This document shows positions 58,980 through 64,000 of a stretch of DNA of 64,000 bases, in pieces. Source of the DNA: Mycobacterium sp. ACS4331. Its GTDB lineage: Bacteria; Actinomycetota; Actinomycetes; Mycobacteriales; Mycobacteriaceae. The DNA is taken from assembly GCF_001667265.1 (NCBI RefSeq), contig NZ_LZHW01000113.1, positions 1 through 64,000 of the forward strand, in the 5' to 3' direction. The translations under genes and the position numbers were made by a program. Under the pieces are notes generated by a model. The model saw nothing but the letters and a program-made list of their open reading frames with translations. It was not told where the DNA came from and did no database searches. Numbering within the stretch: position 1 is the first letter of the stretch; the number at the start of each line of letters is the position of its first letter.

Positions 58980-60004
58980 AAGACCGCCCCGCACAATCGA
59001 TCACGCCGAAGCCGGTGATGGCCGACGTCGCGCGTCTGGCCGGGGTCAGCCACCAGACCGTCTCTCGGGTGATCAACGGCTCGCCCAGCATCCGGCCCGC
59101 CACCAAGGCGCGCGTCGAGCATGCGATCGCCGAACTGGGTTACCGCCCGAACACCGCCGCCCGCGCCCTGGTGACCCGACGCTCCGGCATCATCGGGATC
59201 GTCGGCACCAACGGCGCCCTGTACGGACCGTCGAGCATCCAGCGTTCCGTCGAGGAGGCCGCCCGTGCGGCCGGCTACTTCTCCAGCATGGTGCCGCTGG
59301 CGGAGGTGACCCGCGAGGCGCTTCGCGACGCGCTCGACCATCTCGCCCGCCAATCGGTGGAGGCCATTGTGATGATCGCCGCCCAGGAGGACGCGCTCGC
59401 CGTGGCGCGCTCCGCCGAGGCCGGAATGCCGATGATCGTGGTCGAGGGCGACCTGTCGGGAAGCGGACTCAGCGTCGGCGTCGACCAGACAGCCGGCGCC
59501 CGGCAGGCCACCGAACATCTCATCGAGCTCGGGCACCGAGACATCGTCCACATCGCCGGACCACCCACCTGGACCGAGGCCAAGGGCCGGCGGATCGGAT
59601 ACGAGGAGGCGATGCGCGCGGCCGGGCTCACGCCCCGGGTGCTCGCGGAGGGGGACTGGACACCGGCCTGCGGTTACGACATCGGCCGCGCCCTGGTCCG
59701 AGACGGCGATGCGACGGCGGCGTTCGTCGCCAACGACCAGATGGCCATCGGCGTGCTGCATGCCCTCGTCGAGGCCGGCCTGTCTGTGCCCGACGACGTG
59801 AGCGTCGTCGGGTTCGACGACATCCCCGAGGCCGCCTACCTGAACCCGGCCCTGACCACCGTCCGGCAGGACTTCAAGGCCGTCGGGCAGCGCGCGCTCG
59901 AACTGGTGATCGCAACGCTGGAGGGCGCCACGGCCAGCGTTCCACTGCTGTCCCCCGAACTGATCGTCCGGGACAGCACCCGAGTGCACAAGGAGTCGGC
60001 ATGA
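58976..60004 (+). CDS. LacI-family regulator of arabinose/galactose locus
   Basis: This 342-residue repressor has an N-terminal LacI helix-turn-helix and hinge (MADVARLAGVSHQTVSRVIN, about 15-34; YRPNTAARALVTRRS, about 56-70) and a sugar-binding core (GVDQTAGARQATEHLIELGH, VVGFDDIPEAAYLNP). It is embedded between the transporter and araB with 4-nt overlaps. It is the obvious candidate to bind the two operators at 54231-54350, with an arabinose-related inducer. Inducer identity is inference. Confidence 0.92.
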   Translation: MKDRPAQSITPKPVMADVARLAGVSHQTVSRVINGSPSIRPATKARVEHAIAELGYRPNTAARALVTRRSGIIGIVGTNGALYGPSSIQRSVEEAARAAGYFSSMVPLAEVTREALRDALDHLARQSVEAIVMIAAQEDALAVARSAEAGMPMIVVEGDLSGSGLSVGVDQTAGARQATEHLIELGHRDIVHIAGPPTWTEAKGRRIGYEEAMRAAGLTPRVLAEGDWTPACGYDIGRALVRDGDATAAFVANDQMAIGVLHALVEAGLSVPDDVSVVGFDDIPEAAYLNPALTTVRQDFKAVGQRALELVIATLEGATASVPLLSPELIVRDSTRVHKESA

Positions 60005-61668
60005 GCCGCGACAAGTACACCGTGGGAGTCGATTTCGGCACCCTGTCCGGCCGCGCGGTGGTGGTCCGGGTCCGTGACGGGCACCAACTCGCGGTCGCCG
60101 AGCACGCCTACCGGCACGGTGTCGTCACCGACACCCTGCCCGGCGGCATCGCCCAGCTTCCACCGCAGTGGGCGCTGCAGGTTCCCGCCGACTACATCGA
60201 GGTGCTGCGCACCGCGGTTCCACAGGCGGTCGCCGAGTCAGGGGTCGACCCGGCCGACGTCATCGGCATCGGCACCGATTTCACGTCCTGCACCATGGTG
60301 CCGGTGCGCGGCGACGGCACTCCACTGTGCGAACTCGCCGAGTTCGGTGATCGACCGCACGCGTACGCCAAGCTGTGGCGCCACCATTCGCCGCAGCCAC
60401 AGGCCGACCGCATCAACGCCGTCGCGGCCCGGCGCGGCGAGACCTGGCTGCCCCGGTACGGGGGTCTGATCTCCAGCGAATGGGAGTTCGCCAAGGCGCT
60501 GGAGATCCTCGACGAGGATCCGCAGGTGTATGACGCCATCGACCACTTCGTGGAGGGCGCCGACTGGATCGTCTGGCAGCTGTGCGGCCGCTACGTGCGC
60601 AACGCGTGCAGCGCCGGATACAAGGGCATCCGTCAGGATGGCCGGTACCCGTCGCGCGAATTCCTCGCCGAGGTTCGTCCGGGCTTCGCCGACTTCGTCG
60701 CCGACAAACTGGATCACCCGATCGGTCGGCTCGGTGATCGCGCCGGCGGCCTGACCGCACTGGCCGCGCAGTGGACGGGCCTGCCGGAGGGCATCGCGGT
60801 GGCCGTCGGCAACGTCGACGCACACGTCACGGTCGCGGCCGCCGACGCTCTGCAACCCGGACGCCTCGTCGCGATCATGGGCACCTCGACCTGTCATGTG
60901 ATGAACTCGGACGTACTGCGCGAGGTGCCCGGCATGTGCGGCGTGGTCGACGGCGGAATCTCCGAGGGCACATGGGGATACGAGGCCGGCCAATCGGGGG
61001 TCGGCGACATCTTCGGCTGGTTCGTCGACAACTGTGTGCCGGAGAGTCACCACATCGAGGCGCGCCGCCGCGGCCTGTCCGTGCACCAGCACCTGACCGA
61101 CCTCGCCAGCCGGCAGCGGGTGGGTCAACACGGCCTGGTCGCCCTGGACTGGCACAGCGGAAACCGCTCGGTGCTCGTCGATCACGAACTCTCCGGCGTG
61201 ATGATCGGCCAGACCCTGCAGACCACCTGCGTCGACATGTACCGCGCGCTTCTGGAGGCGACGGCATTCGGCACCCGGATGATCGTGGAGACATTCGTCG
61301 CCAACGGTGTCGCGGTCGAGGAGTTGGTGGTGGCCGGCGGCCTGCTCAAGAACGAACTGCTCATGCAGATCTACGCCGACGCCGTCGGGTTGCCGCTGTC
61401 GACCGTGTCCTCGGCGCAGGCCCCGGCGCTGGGCGCCGCGATTCACGCCGCCACCGCCGCGGGCGCCTTCCGTGACGTGCCCGCGGCGGCCGCACGGATG
61501 GGCGGACGTGTCCGCGACGCCTACACCCCCATCCCCGAGAACGTCGCGGCCTACAACCAGCTCTACCGCGAGTATGTCGCGGCCTACGAGTGGTTCGGTC
61601 GCGGCAACGACATGATGCGTCGACTTCGGCGCATCGACACCCGAGTCGCCTTGGGAGCCCAGGCATGA
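60001..61668 (+). CDS. araB: L-ribulokinase
   Basis: This 555-residue FGGY kinase phosphorylates L-ribulose. TVGVDFGTLSGRAVVV (about 6-21) is the phosphate-1 motif, with GIGTDFTSCTMVPV near 87, IMGTSTCHVM near 294 and a GGLLKNELLMQIYADA FGGY motif near 446. The length is normal. It overlaps the regulator and araD by 4 nt each. Confidence 0.96.
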   Translation: MSRDKYTVGVDFGTLSGRAVVVRVRDGHQLAVAEHAYRHGVVTDTLPGGIAQLPPQWALQVPADYIEVLRTAVPQAVAESGVDPADVIGIGTDFTSCTMVPVRGDGTPLCELAEFGDRPHAYAKLWRHHSPQPQADRINAVAARRGETWLPRYGGLISSEWEFAKALEILDEDPQVYDAIDHFVEGADWIVWQLCGRYVRNACSAGYKGIRQDGRYPSREFLAEVRPGFADFVADKLDHPIGRLGDRAGGLTALAAQWTGLPEGIAVAVGNVDAHVTVAAADALQPGRLVAIMGTSTCHVMNSDVLREVPGMCGVVDGGISEGTWGYEAGQSGVGDIFGWFVDNCVPESHHIEARRRGLSVHQHLTDLASRQRVGQHGLVALDWHSGNRSVLVDHELSGVMIGQTLQTTCVDMYRALLEATAFGTRMIVETFVANGVAVEELVVAGGLLKNELLMQIYADAVGLPLSTVSSAQAPALGAAIHAATAAGAFRDVPAAAARMGGRVRDAYTPIPENVAAYNQLYREYVAAYEWFGRGNDMMRRLRRIDTRVALGAQA

Positions 61669-62375
61669 GCATCACCTCTGACGTCACCCGCACCATCGCC
61701 GAGCTGCGCGAGGAGGTCTGCGACCTCCATGCCCAGTTGACCCACTACGAGTTGGTGATCTGGACCGCGGGCAACGTGTCCGCCCGAGTACCCGGACGCG
61801 ATCTCCTGGTGATCAAGCCCTCCGGTGCGGACTACGCGTCGCTGACCGCCGACGACATGGTGGTCTGTGACCTGCACGGCAACCTCGTCGACGGCACGCT
61901 GACCCCGTCGTCGGACACCGCCGCGCATGCCTACGTCTACCGGCACATGCCCGAGGTGGGCGGCGTCGTGCACACGCATTCCACCTATGCCACCGCGTGG
62001 GCAGCGCGCGGTGAACCGATTCCGTGCGTGCTCACCATGATCGCCGACGAGTTCGGCGGCGAGATCCCGGTGGGGCCGTTCGCGCTGATCGGTGACGACT
62101 CGATCGGCCGCGGGATCGTCGAAGCCCTGCGCGGCAGCCGATCTCCCGCGGTGCTGATGCGCAACCACGGACCGTTCACCATCGGCCGCACCGCCCGCGA
62201 TGCCGTGAAAGCCGCGGTGATGGTCGAGGACGTCGCCCGCACCGTGCACATCAGCCGGCAACTCGGCGTCCCGCCGTCGCTTGACGCGGCCGACGTCACG
62301 GCCCTGTTCGAGCGCTACCAGAACGTGTATGGCCAACCCGGCCACCGCGACGACACCCAGGAGAACCAGCGATGA
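61665..62375 (+). CDS. araD: L-ribulose-5-phosphate 4-epimerase
   Basis: This 236-residue class II aldolase-fold epimerase converts L-ribulose 5-phosphate to D-xylulose 5-phosphate. TAGNVSARVPG and IKPSGADY bind phosphate; zinc ligands are in GVVHTHSTYATAWAA (His about 98 and 100) and LMRNHGPFTIG (His about 167). ATG 61665 overlaps the araB stop as ATGA. Confidence 0.94.
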   Translation: MSITSDVTRTIAELREEVCDLHAQLTHYELVIWTAGNVSARVPGRDLLVIKPSGADYASLTADDMVVCDLHGNLVDGTLTPSSDTAAHAYVYRHMPEVGGVVHTHSTYATAWAARGEPIPCVLTMIADEFGGEIPVGPFALIGDDSIGRGIVEALRGSRSPAVLMRNHGPFTIGRTARDAVKAAVMVEDVARTVHISRQLGVPPSLDAADVTALFERYQNVYGQPGHRDDTQENQR

Positions 62376-63883
62376 TCGCGTCCCGACTCGCCACCAGCCA
62401 GGTCTGGCTCATCACCGGCAGCCAATCGATGTACGGACCCGACATCCTGGACCAGGTGGCCGATCAGTCCCGTCAGATCGCCGAGCGCCTCGACGGCGCC
62501 GCCGAGATCCCGGTGGCTGTGCGCTGCCTGCCCGTCGTGACCGACCCCGACCAGATCGCGCGGGTGTTCGCCGAGGCCGACGCCACGCCGGAGTGCGTCG
62601 GGGTGATCACCTGGATGCACACCTTCTCCCCTGCCAAGATGTGGATCCGCGGTCTGAGGACACTGCGTAAACCGCTGCTGCACCTGCACACTCAGTTCGG
62701 TGTCGAACTGCCCTGGCACAGCATCGACATGGACTTCATGAACCTCAACCAGGCGGCGCACGGGGACCGCGAGTTCGGCTACATCCAGTCCCGGCTGTCC
62801 ACCGCGCGCAAGACGGTCGCCGGCCATGTCAGCGACCCCTACACCCGCGCCCGCATCGGGTCGTGGGTGCGGGCCGCACTCGGCGCCGCCGAACTCTCGA
62901 CGATGCGAGTGGTTCGGTTCGGGGACAACATGCGCGGGGTGGCCGTCACCGAGGGTGACAAGGTGGAGGCGCAGGCGCACTTCGGCGTTTCGATCGACAG
63001 CTTCGGCGTCAACGACCTCGTGGATGCGGTGCGGGCGGTCCCGCAGACCGACGTGGACAAACTGGTCACGGAGTACCGGCACACCTATCGCGTCGCCCCG
63101 GAACTGCTCCCCGGCGGCGACCGGCACACCTCGCTGCGCGACGGCGCGCAGATCGAACTGGGACTGCGAAAGTTCCTCGTCGACGGCGGATTCCACGCCT
63201 TCACCACCAACTTCGAAGACCTTGGCGGGCTGCGTCAGCTGCCGGGGTTGGCCGTACAGCGCCTGATGGCCGACGGGTATGGATTCGGCGGCGAGGGCGA
63301 CTGGAAGACCGCGATGATGCTGCGCACCGTCAAGGTGATGGCGGAGGGACTTGCCGGTGGCACGTCGTTCATGGAGGACTACACCTACGATCTGACACCC
63401 GGTCAGGAGCGCATCCTGGGAGCGCACATGCTCGAGGTCTGCCCGAGCATCGCCGGCGCGACACCGACGCTGGAGGTGCATCCCCTGTCCATCGGCGACC
63501 GCGAGGACCCCGTCCGACTGCGGTTCACCGCGGCGCCCGCGGACGCGGTGATCGTCGGGATCTGCGATATGGGCAGCCGATTCCGGCTTGTGGCCAATGA
63601 GGTTCGGGTCGTCGAACCGGACGCGGAGCTGCCGAACCTCCCGGTCGCGTGTGCGGTGTGGGAGCCGAGGCCGTCCTGGCGCACCTCGGCCGAGGCGTGG
63701 CTGATGTCCGGTGCGCCGCACCACACGGTGCTGACCACCGCGGTGGGCACCGAGGTGCTCGAGGACCTCGCGACCATCACCGACACCGAACTTCTGGTCA
63801 TCGATGAGTCCACCACGGTCCGCGATTTCCAACGGGAACTGAAGTGGAACGACGTGTACCACCACGTCGCCGCTGGGCTCTGA
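62372..63883 (+). CDS. araA: L-arabinose isomerase
   Basis: This 503-residue enzyme converts L-arabinose to L-ribulose. Recognisable stretches are WLITGSQSMYGPDILDQVA (about 10-28), WMHTFSPAKMWI (about 85-96), HTQFGVELPW (about 110) and SFMEDYTYDL with a metal-binding Glu (about 330). Its ATG overlaps the araD stop. It completes the B-D-A arabinose pathway at the end of the rightward operon. Confidence 0.97.
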   Translation: MIASRLATSQVWLITGSQSMYGPDILDQVADQSRQIAERLDGAAEIPVAVRCLPVVTDPDQIARVFAEADATPECVGVITWMHTFSPAKMWIRGLRTLRKPLLHLHTQFGVELPWHSIDMDFMNLNQAAHGDREFGYIQSRLSTARKTVAGHVSDPYTRARIGSWVRAALGAAELSTMRVVRFGDNMRGVAVTEGDKVEAQAHFGVSIDSFGVNDLVDAVRAVPQTDVDKLVTEYRHTYRVAPELLPGGDRHTSLRDGAQIELGLRKFLVDGGFHAFTTNFEDLGGLRQLPGLAVQRLMADGYGFGGEGDWKTAMMLRTVKVMAEGLAGGTSFMEDYTYDLTPGQERILGAHMLEVCPSIAGATPTLEVHPLSIGDREDPVRLRFTAAPADAVIVGICDMGSRFRLVANEVRVVEPDAELPNLPVACAVWEPRPSWRTSAEAWLMSGAPHHTVLTTAVGTEVLEDLATITDTELLVIDESTTVRDFQRELKWNDVYHHVAAGL

Positions 63884-63889
63884 TCCCGC

Positions 63890-64000
63890 TCAGGCGGCCC
63901 GCAGGGCGGGAAGCACGATGGTGTCGACGATCTCCTCGACGTCGATGCGTCCCTTGACGCCGAACACCCGGCGGCCCAGCGCCAGTGACGGCAGGATGTC
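63890..64000 (-). CDS. C-terminal end of a TetR-type regulator (partial)
   Basis: The window cuts the gene; only the last 36 codons are visible, ending RIDVEEIVDTIVLPALRAA and a TGA at 63892-63890. The terminal helix (DILPSLALGRRVFGVKG) resembles the C-terminus of TetR/AcrR regulators. It converges on araA with a 6-bp gap. The DNA-binding domain lies outside the window. Confidence 0.5.
   Translation of the reverse strand, partial: DILPSLALGRRVFGVKGRIDVEEIVDTIVLPALRAA

Noticed and set aside
62315..63865. Minus-strand frame of 516 codons opposite araA
   Set aside because: Shadow of araA, rich in Arg, Gly and His with no motif.

Overview
The window is high-GC DNA from a mycobacterium, most likely a rapid-growing Mycolicibacterium of the M. 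smegmatis type. The gene order choD-guaB3-guaB2-DUF5319-rsdA-sigD-(Rv3415c-like)-whiB3 and groES/groEL1-tsaD-rimI-tsaB-tsaE-alr-gadB-nnr-glmS follows the M. tuberculosis Rv3409c-Rv3436c block, and a complete L-arabinose pathway is present. Species cannot be fixed from the sequence. As I recall the Bxb1 attB of M. smegmatis mc2 155, the matching site in groEL1 here differs from it at several bases. All functional calls come from reading the sequence and from family knowledge; no search was run.

Layout. 1-76 is the end of an IS481-like insertion sequence that now supplies the last codons of choD. 1821-2564 is an extra segment bounded by two related long palindromes and carrying a truncated gene. 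2580-9105 is the conserved IMP dehydrogenase, SigD/RsdA and WhiB3 block. 9030-20797 is accessory: an HD-GYP/LuxR regulator, two lipoproteins, a class I DAHP synthase preceded by a leader peptide with Tyr-Trp-Arg-Phe and a terminator, an ECHDC3-like crotonase, and two paralogous membrane adenylate cyclases separated by a lipocalin gene.

21029-23837 is a small foreign island. It is flanked by direct repeats of the 3' end of groEL1 and its terminator, is visibly lower in GC, has no integrase, and encodes a TIR-domain protein, a small divergent protein, a frameshifted remnant and two DUF2510 membrane proteins. One of these ends in two Ltp repeats of the type found in phage superinfection-exclusion lipoproteins. 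I read it as a compact anti-phage island inserted at the end of groEL1, and it is the best candidate here for an undescribed system.

23808-38068 holds groEL1/groES with CIRCE control, a DUF222/HNH (13E12-type) gene under a LexA box, the tightly overlapping tRNA t6A operon (tsaE-tsaB-rimI-tsaD), alr, gadB, nnr and glmS. 38974-46894 is one long minus-strand operon: 2-oxoacid dehydrogenase E1alpha/E1beta, acyl-CoA ligase, two acyl-CoA dehydrogenases, 2Fe-2S ferredoxin, DUF35 protein, thiolase, 3Fe-4S ferredoxin and a free lipoyl domain. It looks like a CoA-thioester catabolic pathway for an unidentified substrate.

46941-63883 is a divergent sugar locus. Leftward run a multiple-monosaccharide ABC transporter and galT-galK-galM; rightward run a YtfQRT/YjfF-type furanose transporter, a LacI regulator and araB-araD-araA. 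The shared control region holds two near-identical LacI-type operators exactly 100 bp apart, each lying on a TTGACA promoter. This suggests coordinated uptake and use of arabinose and galactose, for example from arabinogalactan. The window ends inside a TetR-type gene.
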